From Citrobacter sp. RHB25-C09 (lineage in GTDB: Bacteria > Pseudomonadota > Gammaproteobacteria > Enterobacterales > Enterobacteriaceae): DNA of 64,000 bases. Position 1 is the stretch's first letter. Each line of letters begins with the position of its first letter. The notes beneath the pieces are model-generated. The model was not told where the DNA came from. It ran no database searches and worked only from the letters and a program-made list of their open reading frames with translations. Positions 35,566 to 48,663 of this stretch are shown here, in pieces. Both the position numbers and the translations under genes were made by a program. Where the stretch lies: positions 4,092,001-4,156,000 of the forward strand of contig NZ_CP057483.1 of NCBI RefSeq assembly GCF_013836145.1, given 5' to 3'.

Positions 35566-36645
35566 TTAATTAATTTCGAAATCTAAATCCAGGTCGTCTT
35601 CTTTCGCATCAACCTGAGTGACATTCTTGCGTGCCAGACTTTTCAGTACGTTCACGCTGACGGCCGTGACCACCGCACCCACGGCAACCGCTGCGATATA
35701 GCCCAACTTACCTTCGACAACAGGAAGCACAATCAGCCCGCCCCACCCGGCATAGCACTGGGCACCGAACAACGCAGTAGTGACCGCCCCGCAAACAGAA
35801 CCAAGCATAATGGAGGGGATCACGCGCAGCGGGTCAGCGGCGGCAAAAGGAATCGCCCCTTCCGTCACACCCACGCAGCCCATTACCAGCGCCGCTTTGC
35901 CCGCTTCACGTTCTTCTGAAGAGAAGTTTTTGCGCCCAATCAGCGTCGCCAGTCCCAGGCCCAATGGCGGTACGCAGATACCCACAGCGGCGATTGCCAC
36001 AACGGTGTAAACCCCCTGCGCCACGCAAATCAGCATAAAGGCATAGGCCACTTTGTTAATCGGGCCACCCATATCGAAGGCCAGCATCAGCCCCATAATG
36101 ACCGCCAACATCACAATGCTGCCCTGCTGCATTCCCTGTAACCACTGGGTCAGGCTAGCCGTCAGTGCGCCAACCGGCTCACCCAGCCCCCACATCATGA
36201 TCCCGGCAGTGATAAAGGTTCCGACAATAGGAATCACGAAGATCGGCATCACCGAACGCAGCACTTTATGCACCGGTATTTTTTTCAGGTAATGCACCAC
36301 GATGCCGCCAATAATCCCGGCGATGAGCGCACCGAAGAACCCCGCGCCGAAGCTATTACCCACCCAGGCACCAATGGCACAAGGCGCCAGCGCGGAACGC
36401 TCCGCAATGGAATAGCCGATATACGCGGCGAGGAAAGGCACCATCAGCGTCAACCCGGCAACGCCAATATCAAACAGTTTCTTGAGGTTGGGATCCGTTG
36501 CGGCGTCGGGCACCGCGCCTTTGCCATACAGCATGACGGAAACCGCCAGTAATATGCCACCCGCTACCACAAAGGGGATCATATGCGACACACCCGTCAT
36601 CAGATGCTGACGCGTATTTTTCAGGATCTGTACCAACTCTTTCAT
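35566..36645 (-). CDS. frwC: PTS fructose-type permease EIIC FrwC
   Basis: Membrane permease of 359 residues starting MKELVQILKNTRQHLM. About nine or ten hydrophobic helices are visible. The conserved fructose-family block MGCVGVTEGAIPFAAADP lies near residue 270. The C-terminus is an acidic tail (KEDDLDLDFE). It is the first gene of the minus-strand frwCB unit and diverges from ptsA. The sugar substrate is not known. Confidence 0.95.
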   Translation of the reverse strand: MKELVQILKNTRQHLMTGVSHMIPFVVAGGILLAVSVMLYGKGAVPDAATDPNLKKLFDIGVAGLTLMVPFLAAYIGYSIAERSALAPCAIGAWVGNSFGAGFFGALIAGIIGGIVVHYLKKIPVHKVLRSVMPIFVIPIVGTFITAGIMMWGLGEPVGALTASLTQWLQGMQQGSIVMLAVIMGLMLAFDMGGPINKVAYAFMLICVAQGVYTVVAIAAVGICVPPLGLGLATLIGRKNFSSEEREAGKAALVMGCVGVTEGAIPFAAADPLRVIPSIMLGSVCGAVTTALFGAQCYAGWGGLIVLPVVEGKLGYIAAVAVGAVVTAVSVNVLKSLARKNVTQVDAKEDDLDLDFEIN

Positions 36646-36954
36646 AACGTCGCTCCCGGGCAACGGTTTGCCCTTATCCATAACATTGTTGTGGCAAACA
36701 ATAGGCAATCCACGGCGGCGCAGACAGTGGATAAAAAGGCCATTTACTGGATTTTTGTAATGTCAGTACAAAAATGCGATCCGCCTCATATGTTGTGAAA
36801 AATGAGAAATCACAGACATGATGCCGACTTGTGAAGCATCTCCCACTTTTCACCTTACATTACATTTGTCCAGCTTTTGGCAGATTTGTCACATGGCAGC
36901 AAACGGCGAAGGCCTTTTATCCTGTAGGCAATGAACCATTTTGGGAGAGAGGCT
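36646..36954. other. frwC-ptsA divergent control region
   Basis: A 309-bp gap that must contain promoters in both directions. It has an AT-rich core at 36740-36880 and a GGGAGAG ribosome-binding site 8 nt before ptsA. TGTGAAAAATGAGAAATCACA (36793-36813) looks CRP-like, but its half-sites are 11 bp apart instead of 6, so I do not call it. Nothing else is recognisable. Confidence 0.5.
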
Positions 36955-39456
36955 ATGCCCCTGATTGTGGAATTTACCTGTGAGTTGCCCAATGGCGTCC
37001 ATGCACGCCCGGCAAGCCACGTTGAGACATTGTGTAATACCTTTACTTCACAGATTGAGTGGCACAACCTGCGGACCGACCGTAAAGGTAACGCCAAGAG
37101 TGCGTTGGCGCTGATTGGCACCGATACGCTGGTGGGCGATAGCTGCCAGTTGTTGATTAGCGGAGCGGATGAAGCAGAAGCCCACCAGCGCCTGAGCCAG
37201 TGGCTGCTCGACGAATTCCCCCTCTGCGATGCGCCGCTGGCAGAAGTCAAAAACAGTGAGCCAGAACCACTTCCCGCCTCGCTCACTAACCTGAATCCCC
37301 AGCTTTTTCGCGCCCGCACCGTCTGCAACGGCAGCGCGGGCGGCGTCCTGACCCTTCTCTGCGCGTTAGATCTTAACGCGCTCGGCGATCTACCAGCGGC
37401 GAACAATGTAGAAACAGAGCAGTCAGCGTTGGATCGCGGCTTAACCCTGCTGGTGAAAAACATCGAGTTTCGCTTGCTCGACAGCGACGGTGCCACCAGC
37501 GCCATACTGGAAGCCCATCGCTCACTGGCGAGTGACACCTCCCTGCGTCAGCATCTGCTGGCGGGCGTTTCACGCGGCCTGAGTTGCGCCGAGGCGATTG
37601 TGGAAAGCGCTGGCCATTTCTGCGATGAGTTTGCCCGCTCCAGCAGTAGCTATTTACAGGAACGTGCGCTGGATGTGCGGGACGTCTGCTTCCAGTTGTT
37701 GCAACACATTTACGGCGAGCAGCGCTTCCCCGCGCCGGGCAAACTGACGCAGCCAACCGTTTGTATGGCCGACGAACTAACGCCAAGCCAGTTTCTCGAA
37801 CTGGACAAAACCTTGCTCAAGGGCCTGCTGTTAAAAAGCGGCGGCACCACTTCGCACACCGTCATTCTTGCCCGTTCGTTCAATATCCCAACGCTGGTCG
37901 GTGTGGATATCGATGCCTTAACCCCATGGCTGCAACAAGAGGTCTATATCGACGGGAATGCAGGTGCGGTTGTGGTCGCACCGGACGACGCGGTTGCCCG
38001 CTATTATCAACAGGAAGCCCGCGTCCAGGCAGCGTTGCGCGAGCAACAGCGTATCTGGCTCACGCAGGAGGCACGTACCGCTGACGGTATTCGCATAGAA
38101 GTCGCCGCCAATATTGCGCACTCTGTAGAAGCCCAGGCCGCATTCGGCAACGGCGCAGAAGCGGTCGGCCTGTTTCGCACCGAAATGCTTTATATGGACC
38201 GCCCCTGCGCCCCGGATGAAAACGAGCTATACAACATTTTTTGTCAGGCGCTGGAATCCGCACAGGGACGCAGCATTATTGTGCGCACCATGGACATTGG
38301 CGGCGACAAACCCGTTGATTATCTGAATATCCCAGCCGAAGCTAACCCGTTCCTCGGCTATCGCGCGGTTCGTATCTATGAAGAGTACGCTGCGCTGTTT
38401 ACTACCCAGCTACGGTCGATCCTCCGCGCCTCGGCGCACGGCAGCCTGAAGATCATGATCCCGATGATCTCCTCGATGGAAGAGATCCTGTGGGTCAAAG
38501 AGAAGCTCTCTGAAGCTAAACAGCAATTACGCAACGAGCATATCCCGTTTGATGAGAAAATCCCGCTCGGCATTATGCTGGAAGTGCCGTCGGTGATGTT
38601 TATTATCGACCAGTGCTGTGAAGAGATTGATTTCTTTAGCATCGGCAGTAATGACCTGACGCAATACCTGCTGGCCGTTGATCGCGACAACGCGAAAGTG
38701 ACCCGCCATTACAACAGCCTGAACCCGGCATTTCTGCGCGCGCTCGATTTCGCCGTACAGGCGGTGCATCGTCAGGGGAAATGGATCGGCCTGTGTGGAG
38801 AACTCGGCGCTAAAGGCTCCGTTCTGCCGCTGCTGGTGGGTCTGGGGCTGGATGAAATCAGCATGAGTGCACCCTCTATCCCCGCCGCCAAAGCGCGGAT
38901 GGCACAACTCGACAGCCGCGCTTGCCGCCAGTTGTTGAATCAGGCGATGGCCTGTCGCACCTCGCTGGAGGTGGAGCATTTGCTGGCGCAGTTCCGCATG
39001 ACGCAGCAGGATGCGCCGCTGGTCACCGCCCAATGCATCACGCTCGACAGCGACTGGCGCAGTAAAGAAGAAGCGATCAAAGGGATGACCGACAACCTGC
39101 TGCTGGCGGGCCGCTGCCGCTACCCGCGCAAACTGGAAGCGGATCTGTGGGCGCGCGAAGCGGTCTTTTCCACCGGTCTTGGCTTCAGCTTCGCTATTCC
39201 GCACAGCAAATCTGAACACATTGAGCAGTCCACCATCAGCGTGGCGAGATTGCAGTCTCCCGTCCGCTGGGGCGATGACGACGCGCAGTTCATCATCATG
39301 CTGACACTCAACAAACACGCGGCTGGCGACCAGCACATGCGCATTTTTTCGCGCCTCGCCCGACGCATCATGCACGAAGAATTCCGCAGCGCACTGGTGA
39401 ACGCCGCCTCTGCCGACGCTATCGCCAGCCTGCTGCAACATGAGCTTGAACTTTAA
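36955..39456 (+). CDS. ptsA: Three-domain PTS protein (HPr-EI-IIA) PtsA/FrwA
   Basis: A cytoplasmic fusion that carries phosphate from PEP to the Frw permease. It has 833 residues from [14 protein letters not shown]. The HPr domain has its phospho-His at His16 ([10 protein letters not shown]). The Enzyme I part has the phospho-His motif [16 protein letters not shown]-binding [14 protein letters not shown] and ACTIVE-site LCGELGAKG. The C-terminal fructose-type IIA domain has [10 protein letters not shown]. An ATG 8 codons upstream is rejected on length. It is the first gene of ptsA-fsaB-gldA, with 11-nt gaps. Confidence 0.95.
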   Translation: MPLIVEFTCELPNGVHARPASHVETLCNTFTSQIEWHNLRTDRKGNAKSALALIGTDTLVGDSCQLLISGADEAEAHQRLSQWLLDEFPLCDAPLAEVKNSEPEPLPASLTNLNPQLFRARTVCNGSAGGVLTLLCALDLNALGDLPAANNVETEQSALDRGLTLLVKNIEFRLLDSDGATSAILEAHRSLASDTSLRQHLLAGVSRGLSCAEAIVESAGHFCDEFARSSSSYLQERALDVRDVCFQLLQHIYGEQRFPAPGKLTQPTVCMADELTPSQFLELDKTLLKGLLLKSGGTTSHTVILARSFNIPTLVGVDIDALTPWLQQEVYIDGNAGAVVVAPDDAVARYYQQEARVQAALREQQRIWLTQEARTADGIRIEVAANIAHSVEAQAAFGNGAEAVGLFRTEMLYMDRPCAPDENELYNIFCQALESAQGRSIIVRTMDIGGDKPVDYLNIPAEANPFLGYRAVRIYEEYAALFTTQLRSILRASAHGSLKIMIPMISSMEEILWVKEKLSEAKQQLRNEHIPFDEKIPLGIMLEVPSVMFIIDQCCEEIDFFSIGSNDLTQYLLAVDRDNAKVTRHYNSLNPAFLRALDFAVQAVHRQGKWIGLCGELGAKGSVLPLLVGLGLDEISMSAPSIPAAKARMAQLDSRACRQLLNQAMACRTSLEVEHLLAQFRMTQQDAPLVTAQCITLDSDWRSKEEAIKGMTDNLLLAGRCRYPRKLEADLWAREAVFSTGLGFSFAIPHSKSEHIEQSTISVARLQSPVRWGDDDAQFIIMLTLNKHAAGDQHMRIFSRLARRIMHEEFRSALVNAASADAIASLLQHELEL

Positions 39457-39467
39457 GAGGAAGTGAT

Positions 39468-40130
39468 ATGGAACTGTATCTGGATACTGCCAACGTGGCT
39501 GAAGTTGAACGTCTGGCCCGCATCTTCCCGATTGCCGGAGTGACGACTAACCCAAGCATTGTCGCCGCCAGCAAGGAATCGATCTGGGACGTGCTACCGC
39601 GCCTGCAAAAAGCGATTGGCGAAGACGGCATTCTGTTCGCTCAAACCATGAGCCGCGACGCGCAGGGTATGGTGGCGGAAGCTAAACGCCTGAACAACGC
39701 CGTGCCGGGGATCGTGGTAAAGATTCCGGTCACCTCGGAAGGTCTCGCCGCCATCAAGTTACTGAAAAAAGAGGGGATCACCACGCTGGGCACCGCGGTG
39801 TACAGCGCATCACAAGGTCTGCTTGCCGCACTGGCTGGGGCGAAATATGTCGCCCCCTACGTCAACCGCGTTGACGCCCAGGGCGGTGACGGCATTCGCA
39901 CCGTACAGGAGCTCCAGGCCCTGCTGGAAATGCATGCGCCAGACAGCATGGTACTGGCGGCCAGCTTTAAAACGCCGCGTCAGGCGCTGGATTGTCTACT
40001 GGCTGGTTGCGAAGCTATCACCCTTCCTTTAGATGTAGCGCAACAAATGCTGGATACCCCTGCGGTACAGTCGGCTATAGAGAAGTTCGAGCAAGACTGG
40101 GAAAAAGCATTTAATACCATCAACTTGTGA
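39468..40130 (+). CDS. fsaB: Fructose-6-phosphate aldolase 2
   Basis: Class I aldolase of the transaldolase family that reversibly splits fructose 6-phosphate into dihydroxyacetone and glyceraldehyde 3-phosphate. It has 220 residues. The Schiff-base lysine is Lys85 in [13 protein letters not shown]. Asp6 in YLDTANV and TTNPSIV are conserved. It lies between ptsA and gldA, whose enzyme uses its dihydroxyacetone product. Confidence 0.96.
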   Translation: MELYLDTANVAEVERLARIFPIAGVTTNPSIVAASKESIWDVLPRLQKAIGEDGILFAQTMSRDAQGMVAEAKRLNNAVPGIVVKIPVTSEGLAAIKLLKKEGITTLGTAVYSASQGLLAALAGAKYVAPYVNRVDAQGGDGIRTVQELQALLEMHAPDSMVLAASFKTPRQALDCLLAGCEAITLPLDVAQQMLDTPAVQSAIEKFEQDWEKAFNTINL

Positions 40131-40141
40131 GGAAATAACGT

Positions 40142-41245
40142 ATGGATCGCATTATTCAATCACCTGGTAAATACATCCAGGGTGCAGATGTCATCACTCG
40201 TCTTGGCGAGTACCTCAAGCCGTTGGCAGAACGTTGGTTGGTTGTCGGCGACAAGTTTGTTTTAGGATTTGCCCAGGGCGCACTGGAAAAAAGCTTCAGG
40301 GATGCCGGGCTGGCGCTGGAAATTGCGCCGTTTGGCGGCGAATGTTCGCAAAATGAGATCGACCGTCTGCGTGGCGTTGCGGAAAGCGCGCAGTGTGGCG
40401 CAGTGCTCGGCATCGGCGGCGGTAAAACGCTGGATACTGCCAAGGCGCTTGCCCACTTTATGAATTTGCCGGTTGCCATTGCCCCAACCATTGCTTCTAC
40501 CGATGCGCCGTGTAGCGCCCTGTCTGTTATCTATACCGATGCTGGTGAGTTTGACCGTTATTTGCTGCTGCCGCATAACCCGCATATGGTTATCGTCGAT
40601 ACCAAAATCGTTGCTGGCGCACCGGCGCGTCTGTTAGCCGCAGGGATCGGCGATGCGCTGGCGACCTGGTTTGAAGCGCGCGCCTGTTCACGCAGCGGCG
40701 CCATCACCATGGCAGGCGGTAAATGTACTCAGGCCGCGCTGGCGCTGGCTGAACTGTGCTACAACACGCTGCTGGAAGAGGGCGAAAAAGCGATGCTGGC
40801 GGCCGAACAGCACGTCGTCACTCCGGCGCTTGAACGCGTGATCGAAGCCAATACCTATCTCAGCGGCGTAGGCTTTGAGAGCGGCGGTCTGGCGGCAGCC
40901 CATGCGGTTCACAACGGCCTGACGGCGATTCCGGACGCGCATCATTATTATCACGGTGAAAAAGTGGCGTTTGGGACGCTGACTCAACTGGTGCTGGAAA
41001 ACGCCCCGGTTGAAGAGATTGAAACCGTTGCGGCGCTGTGCCACTCCGTTGGTCTGCCGATTACGCTGGCACAGCTGGATATCAAACAGGATATTCCGGC
41101 GAAAATGCGTATCGTCGCCGAAGCATCCTGCGCGGAAGGTGAAACCATCCACAACATGCCTGGCGGTGCAACGCCGGATCAGGTTTACGCCGCACTGTTG
41201 GTTGCCGACCAGTACGGTCAGCGCTATCTGCAAGAATGGGAATAG
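40142..41245 (+). CDS. gldA: Glycerol dehydrogenase
   Basis: NAD-dependent, metal-binding enzyme that interconverts glycerol and dihydroxyacetone. It has 367 residues. The nucleotide-binding [13 protein letters not shown], the [15 protein letters not shown] block and metal-ligand histidines in [10 protein letters not shown] and [12 protein letters not shown] are present. It is the last gene of ptsA-fsaB-gldA, followed by a clear terminator. Confidence 0.97.
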   Translation: MDRIIQSPGKYIQGADVITRLGEYLKPLAERWLVVGDKFVLGFAQGALEKSFRDAGLALEIAPFGGECSQNEIDRLRGVAESAQCGAVLGIGGGKTLDTAKALAHFMNLPVAIAPTIASTDAPCSALSVIYTDAGEFDRYLLLPHNPHMVIVDTKIVAGAPARLLAAGIGDALATWFEARACSRSGAITMAGGKCTQAALALAELCYNTLLEEGEKAMLAAEQHVVTPALERVIEANTYLSGVGFESGGLAAAHAVHNGLTAIPDAHHYYHGEKVAFGTLTQLVLENAPVEEIETVAALCHSVGLPITLAQLDIKQDIPAKMRIVAEASCAEGETIHNMPGGATPDQVYAALLVADQYGQRYLQEWE

Positions 41246-41249
41246 TGTT

Positions 41250-41290
41250 GTTTGCCGAATGGCGACGCTAACGCGTCTTATCCTGCCTAC
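41250..41290. repeat. REP-like unit after gldA
   Basis: TTGCCGAATGGCGACGCTAACGCGTCTTATCCTGCCTAC, a slightly degenerate REP palindrome just before the gldA terminator. Confidence 0.75.
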
Positions 41291-41291
41291 G

Positions 41292-41320
41292 AAAATCCCC
41301 GCGATTGCGGGGATTTTTTT
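41292..41320 (+). terminator. gldA terminator
   Basis: AAAATCCCCGC-GATT-GCGGGGATTTTTTT, a perfect hairpin with a T-tract. A-residues on the other side let it act for katG as well. Confidence 0.9.
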
Positions 41321-41338
41321 GCGATAAAACGTGGCTAT

Positions 41339-41374
41339 TGCAGGCCGGATAAGCGTTAGCGCTATCCGGCATAA
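41339..41374. repeat. REP unit after katG
   Basis: TGCAGGCCGGATAAGCGTTAGCGCTATCCGGCATAA, abutting the katG stop codon. Confidence 0.85.
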
Positions 41375-41378
41375 CCGC

Positions 41379-43586
<2,208 letters not shown>

Positions 43587-43693
43587 TTACGATAAACACA
43601 CTCAGAGATAAGATATAGTCGAATTAACCCACAGATTCGATAGCCGATACCTTTTATATTTTACGTTACAGAGATGTAGATCAAAATGAGTGT

Positions 43694-43716
43694 AAAAAAG
43701 CCCTCCGTAGAGGGCC
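43694..43716 (-). terminator. metF terminator
   Basis: On the minus strand GCCCTCT-ACG-GAGGGC followed by TTTTTT. It lies shortly after the metF stop codon and before the katG promoter. Confidence 0.85.
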
Positions 43717-43724
43717 GGGGCCTC

Positions 43725-44618
<894 letters not shown>

Positions 44619-44656
44619 TTACCTCTTCAATCTCTTGTATTTATATGTTGTGTTGT

Positions 44657-44688
44657 GAACATCTATCCGTTTAGACGTCCAGATGTAA
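44657..44688. promoter_or_regulatory. met boxes (MetJ operator) upstream of metF
   Basis: Four contiguous 8-mers related to AGACGTCT: GAACATCT, ATCCGTTT, AGACGTCC and AGATGTAA. They lie 42 bp before the metF start, as expected for MetJ-SAM repression. Confidence 0.85.
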
Positions 44689-44772
44689 AAATGACGGAAA
44701 AGCGCGATGGCGTCAACTGAAAAATCATCGTTAATGGTGAGGAAAAGTCAGGGAAGGTGAAAAAAATTCATG

Positions 44773-45684
44773 TTAGCGGGCCATGCTAAGGAACGAGATC
44801 CTTTGATACAGCCACTGCAACCGCGCGGCGTGCTCCGGTAGCATAATCAGCCCCGCCTGAAGAGTGAGCGCATCGTCGCTCAGTGGGCGAAACGTTACGC
44901 CTTGCCGCTGAATGGCGGCAAAGGAGGCAGGAAGTAAGCTCAGACCGTCGCCGTGAGCAATACGCGCGAGCAGCACATCATGTTCCAGCGGTTCTTCAAT
45001 ACAGACAGGCGCATAACCCGCGCGGTGAAACGTCTCTCGCGTGTGGTCAAAGAAGGCAGGATTACGTTCACGGCTGAACCAAAAAAGGGGACGGTGATTC
45101 AGTGCGGCTAAAGAGAGAGGCTCCAGGGTTGCTTCTGGCCAGATGGCTGGTAGTGCAGCAATAAGCGGTTCCTGCCAGGCAAGTGGTGTCACCGATAATT
45201 CTGCGGTCTCAAGCGGCAAGGCCACCACGGCGGCATCGAGTTTTCCTCGTCGCACCAGGCGAACCAGATCGGGAGAAGCGTGCCGCACGATACGCAGAGT
45301 ATCCACACTGGCATTTAGCTGCGTTTCCAGCGAGGCGAACCCCCCCTGCTCAAATGCGGTCGTTAAGCCCAGCCGTAGCGTCTGTACACCATTTTGCGCA
45401 AGCTGGCTCAGGGCTGCATACGCTTCGTCCTGCTGCGCCAGCAGGGGGCGAACGATGTCCAGCACCCGACCACCTTCCGCTGTCAGCGTGAGTCCTCTGG
45501 TATGACGGACAAAAAGCGTCAGCCCCAGACGTTCTTCAAGCTGGCGAATATGGCGGCTGAGCGGCGGCTGCGACATAAAGAGTCGCTGTGCCGCGCGGCT
45601 CATGTTGTTCTCTTCCGCCACCACGGCAAAATAGCGTAGCAGGCGAATATCCAGAGAATGCAGAGGCGAGGTTGTCATACCCAA
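44773..45684 (-). CDS. LysR-family regulator, BenM/CatM-like
   Basis: 303 residues (301 if the second ATG, MTTSPLHSLD, is used). The winged helix-turn-helix has NNMSRAAQRLFMSQPPLSRHIRQLEERLG near residues 26-54, the wording typical of aromatic-degradation regulators. A LysR substrate-binding domain follows (about 95-300). The effector is unknown. It diverges, across an 83-bp gap, from the carboxymuconolactone-decarboxylase-like gene, which it most likely controls. The pair is absent from this site in E. coli K-12 as I recall it. Confidence 0.9.
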   Translation of the reverse strand: MGMTTSPLHSLDIRLLRYFAVVAEENNMSRAAQRLFMSQPPLSRHIRQLEERLGLTLFVRHTRGLTLTAEGGRVLDIVRPLLAQQDEAYAALSQLAQNGVQTLRLGLTTAFEQGGFASLETQLNASVDTLRIVRHASPDLVRLVRRGKLDAAVVALPLETAELSVTPLAWQEPLIAALPAIWPEATLEPLSLAALNHRPLFWFSRERNPAFFDHTRETFHRAGYAPVCIEEPLEHDVLLARIAHGDGLSLLPASFAAIQRQGVTFRPLSDDALTLQAGLIMLPEHAARLQWLYQRISFLSMAR

Positions 45685-45767
45685 AAGGTATCACGGAAAC
45701 GGTATTATCCAAATCATTCTGCACACCCTATCCTCACGCCATACATCGCACAAACGAGGAATATCCC

Positions 45768-46139
45768 ATGCATTCAGAACGCTTTCTTACCGGTCAGAAC
45801 ATGTTGCAAAAGGTTGATGGCAAAGGCGGCGAGGCCGTCGTCGAGAGTCTGCAAGATATTGCCCCAGACTTTGCCCGCCTCATCATCGAATTTCCTTTTG
45901 GCGATATCTATTCTCGTCCGGGGCTGGATTTACGCAGTCGGGAAATTGCCACCGTTGCGGCATTAACCGCGATGGCTAACGCGACACCCCAGTTGAAAGT
46001 GCATATCGCCGCCGCGCTGCACGTAGGGCTAACGCAAGATGAGATCATTGAAGTGATCATGCAGATGGCGGTTTATGCCGGTTTCCCGGCCGCGCTGAAC
46101 GGTCTGTTTGCTGCGAAAGAGGTTTTTGCGCAGTCGTAA
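45768..46139 (+). CDS. Carboxymuconolactone decarboxylase-like protein
   Basis: A 123-residue all-helical protein starting MHSERFLTGQNMLQKV, with a good ACGAGGA ribosome-binding site. The family core reads LRSREIATVAALTAMANATPQ, then KVHIAAALHVGLTQDEIIEVIMQMAVYAGFPAALNG, as in PcaC-type enzymes. It contains no cysteine, so it cannot be an AhpD-type CxxC peroxidase. No other aromatic-ring catabolic gene is near, so its substrate is unknown. It is divergent from a LysR gene and convergent with metL. Confidence 0.88.
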   Translation: MHSERFLTGQNMLQKVDGKGGEAVVESLQDIAPDFARLIIEFPFGDIYSRPGLDLRSREIATVAALTAMANATPQLKVHIAAALHVGLTQDEIIEVIMQMAVYAGFPAALNGLFAAKEVFAQS

Positions 46140-46140
46140 C

Positions 46141-46222
46141 GTGCCGGATGGCGCTTACGCTTATCTGGCCTACAGATGTATTTATACCGTAGGCCGGGTA
46201 AGGCGAAGCCGCCACCCGGCAA
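46141..46222. repeat. Paired REP units between metL and the decarboxylase gene
   Basis: GTGCCGGATGGCGCTTACGCTTATCTGGCCTAC (46141-46173) and an inverted GTAGGCCGGGTAAGGCGAAGCCGCCACCCGGCA (46189-46221). Confidence 0.85.
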
Positions 46223-46228
46223 CGCAAA

Positions 46229-48661
46229 CTACAGCAACTGCGCCAGGCGATTGATATCCGACTGAATCGCCCCTGCGGTCACATCGCGACCGGCACCCGG
46301 TCCACGGATCACCAGTGGGTTATCACGGTACCAGCGGCTTTCGATCGCAAAGACGTTATCGCACGGCAGCAACGCAGCCAGCGGATGCTCCGGACGCACC
46401 GCTTCCACGCCGACGCGCGCCTTACCGTTGGCGTCAAAACGCGCCACGTAGCGCAGTACCAGCCCCATTTCGCGCGCGGCTTCGAGGCGCTGCACCATCT
46501 GGTCGTTCAGCTCTTCGCCATTCTCAAAGAAGTGATCGATAGACCCTTCCTCACAGTGCGCAGGCACCAGCGATTCAACCCGTACCTGGTCCGGCTCAAT
46601 GTCATAACCCGCTTCACGCGCCAGAATCACCAGTTTACGCATCACGTCCTTACCGGAAAGGTCCACGCGCGGGTCCGGCTCCGTCAGCCCTTGCTGCCAG
46701 GCCTGATCGACCAGATCGGTAAACGGAACGGTGCCGTCGAATTGCAGGAACAACCAGGAGAGCGTGCCGGAGAAGATCCCGCTGATCGACAGAATGGTGT
46801 CGCCGCTGTCGATCAGATCGCGCACGGTGTAGTTGATCGGCAATCCGGCCCCCACGGTGGCGTTATACAGCCAGTGGCGGCCTGTTTTATCAAACGCGTC
46901 GTGGATCTGACGATATTTGTCGCTGGTGCTCGCTCCAGCCAGTTTGTTCGCGCTGATCACATGGAAACCGTGGCTGGCAAAATCGAGATACTGATCCGCC
47001 AGTTGCTCGCTGGCGGTGACATCCAGTACAACTAAATCGTCATACGGGTGCGCGCGCATCCACAGGAACAGCGACTCTTCATCCTGTTCAATGGCCTCAT
47101 CGTTGAAGAAGGCCAGTGCGCGGCTGGCATCCAGCCCTTCATAGTTCAGCAGGCTGCGGCGGCTATCCACCACGCCCGCCAGCACAAATTCGAATCCGGT
47201 ACGCGCCGAGAGGGTGCTTTGCTCGCGAGCAAACAGTTCCAGCCAGCGCGAGCCGATATTGCCCTTGCCGAACAGCACCAGGCCGATACGTTTTTCAGCA
47301 CGGAAAATCGACTGGTGCAGACCCTGGATCAGACTTTCCGTTGGGCCCTTGCGCAGCACAGCGACCAGGCTGATGCCCTCTTCTGATTGCCAGGTAAATT
47401 CTACCGGCTGCCCTTTCAACTGCTGCCAGAAGCGGTGGCAGTGCAGCGGGTTACGGGTGACGCCCGCCCCCACCATCGCCACCAGCGCCAGCCCCTGACG
47501 CAAACGGAGCTCGCCTGGCAGGCCCGCTTCATCAAGGATCTTCAGGGCGCTGTCGGCCACTTCTGAGGTGTAGCAGAACTGGAGTAACTGGCGGTCGTTG
47601 TGGACGCCCACGGCCAGCGGACGCACTTGTGCACGCTTCAGAACCTGGTCAATGTCTTTATACGCCAGCCTGAAGTCCTGGCTCGCAGGAACCTGAAATT
47701 CAATCAGGCAGACGTCATCATGACTGGTGACGATGCGCGCTCCCGTTCCTGAGGCCAGCACGCGCTCAATGCGCGTCGACCCCTGGTCCGGCGTGTAGCT
47801 ACAGCGCAACTGAAGATCGATATCGCTGCCGGAAACCGGCTGCAAGGTACGGGCGTGCAGAACGGGAGCTGCCAGACGCGCCAGTTCGCTGGCTTCGTCG
47901 AGGCGCAGCAGCGGCAGCAGGCAGGCATCTTTCACTTTACGCGGGTCAGCACTATACACCCCTGCGACATCGCTCCAGATTGTGACGCGGGAAACACCTG
48001 CCAGCGCACCGATTTGCGTCGCTGAATAGTCAGAACCGTTACGGCCTAACAGCACCGTTTCCCCTGCATCGCTGCGGCTGATAAAGCCTGTGACCACCAG
48101 ACGCTTGCCGGGATGCTGAACCAGTAGCTGTTGCAGTAAAGGGTAAGAATGCCCTTCATCAACCTGCGGCTGCGCAGCACGCTCGGCGCGCAAAAATTCA
48201 CGCGCGTCCAGCCAGGCCGATTCCATGCCTTGTTGATTCAGGACAGCCGACATCAAACGTGCTGACCAGACTTCGCCGTGGCCCACCACTTCCGCGTAGA
48301 TGGCATCATTCACGCCGCTATCAAGCAGACTTGCCAGACGCTCCAGATCGCTGATAAACAGGCGGGTCAGGCTGTCTGCCACATCGCCTGGCAGTAACCC
48401 ACTTATCAGTTCGCATTGATAGCGACGTAATGTTTGCTGTACCTGATGCGCAGAGAGGCGATCGGTCTGACTCAGTTTCAGCCAGCTAATCAACTGGTTG
48501 GTGGTACTGCCTGCGGCGGAGACCACCATCAGATCGTCAGGCTGCGAGTATTCCGCCATAATGCCCGCGACGCGCAGATAACATTTCACGTCGGCCAGAC
48601 TGCTGCCACCAAATTTATGCAGTTGACGACCCTTCGTCCCTGCCTGCGCAATCACACTCAT
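46229..48661 (-). CDS. metL: Bifunctional aspartokinase II / homoserine dehydrogenase II
   Basis: Carries out the first and third steps of the aspartate pathway for methionine. It has 810 residues. The N-terminal kinase begins HKFGGSSLADVKCY. A central region resembles ACT-linker segments, and the C-terminal dehydrogenase starts near residue 465 with VLFGKGNIGSRWLE and has NKLAGAS and GAGAGRDVTAGA. It forms the metBL operon, starting 2 nt after the metB stop codon. Confidence 0.97.
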   Translation of the reverse strand: MSVIAQAGTKGRQLHKFGGSSLADVKCYLRVAGIMAEYSQPDDLMVVSAAGSTTNQLISWLKLSQTDRLSAHQVQQTLRRYQCELISGLLPGDVADSLTRLFISDLERLASLLDSGVNDAIYAEVVGHGEVWSARLMSAVLNQQGMESAWLDAREFLRAERAAQPQVDEGHSYPLLQQLLVQHPGKRLVVTGFISRSDAGETVLLGRNGSDYSATQIGALAGVSRVTIWSDVAGVYSADPRKVKDACLLPLLRLDEASELARLAAPVLHARTLQPVSGSDIDLQLRCSYTPDQGSTRIERVLASGTGARIVTSHDDVCLIEFQVPASQDFRLAYKDIDQVLKRAQVRPLAVGVHNDRQLLQFCYTSEVADSALKILDEAGLPGELRLRQGLALVAMVGAGVTRNPLHCHRFWQQLKGQPVEFTWQSEEGISLVAVLRKGPTESLIQGLHQSIFRAEKRIGLVLFGKGNIGSRWLELFAREQSTLSARTGFEFVLAGVVDSRRSLLNYEGLDASRALAFFNDEAIEQDEESLFLWMRAHPYDDLVVLDVTASEQLADQYLDFASHGFHVISANKLAGASTSDKYRQIHDAFDKTGRHWLYNATVGAGLPINYTVRDLIDSGDTILSISGIFSGTLSWLFLQFDGTVPFTDLVDQAWQQGLTEPDPRVDLSGKDVMRKLVILAREAGYDIEPDQVRVESLVPAHCEEGSIDHFFENGEELNDQMVQRLEAAREMGLVLRYVARFDANGKARVGVEAVRPEHPLAALLPCDNVFAIESRWYRDNPLVIRGPGAGRDVTAGAIQSDINRLAQLL

Positions 48662-48663
48662 GT

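Noticed and set aside
31984..36645. Pyruvate formate-lyase function implied by the names pflC and pflD
   Set aside because: The Cys-Cys active-site pair of that enzyme is absent; residues fit a dehydratase instead.
36793..36813. CRP-like palindrome upstream of ptsA
   Set aside because: TGTGA and TCACA are 11 bp apart, whereas CRP requires 6, so it is not a standard site.
38527..39441. A 304-codon minus-strand frame inside ptsA
   Set aside because: Antisense shadow of ptsA with no recognisable domain and no start signal.
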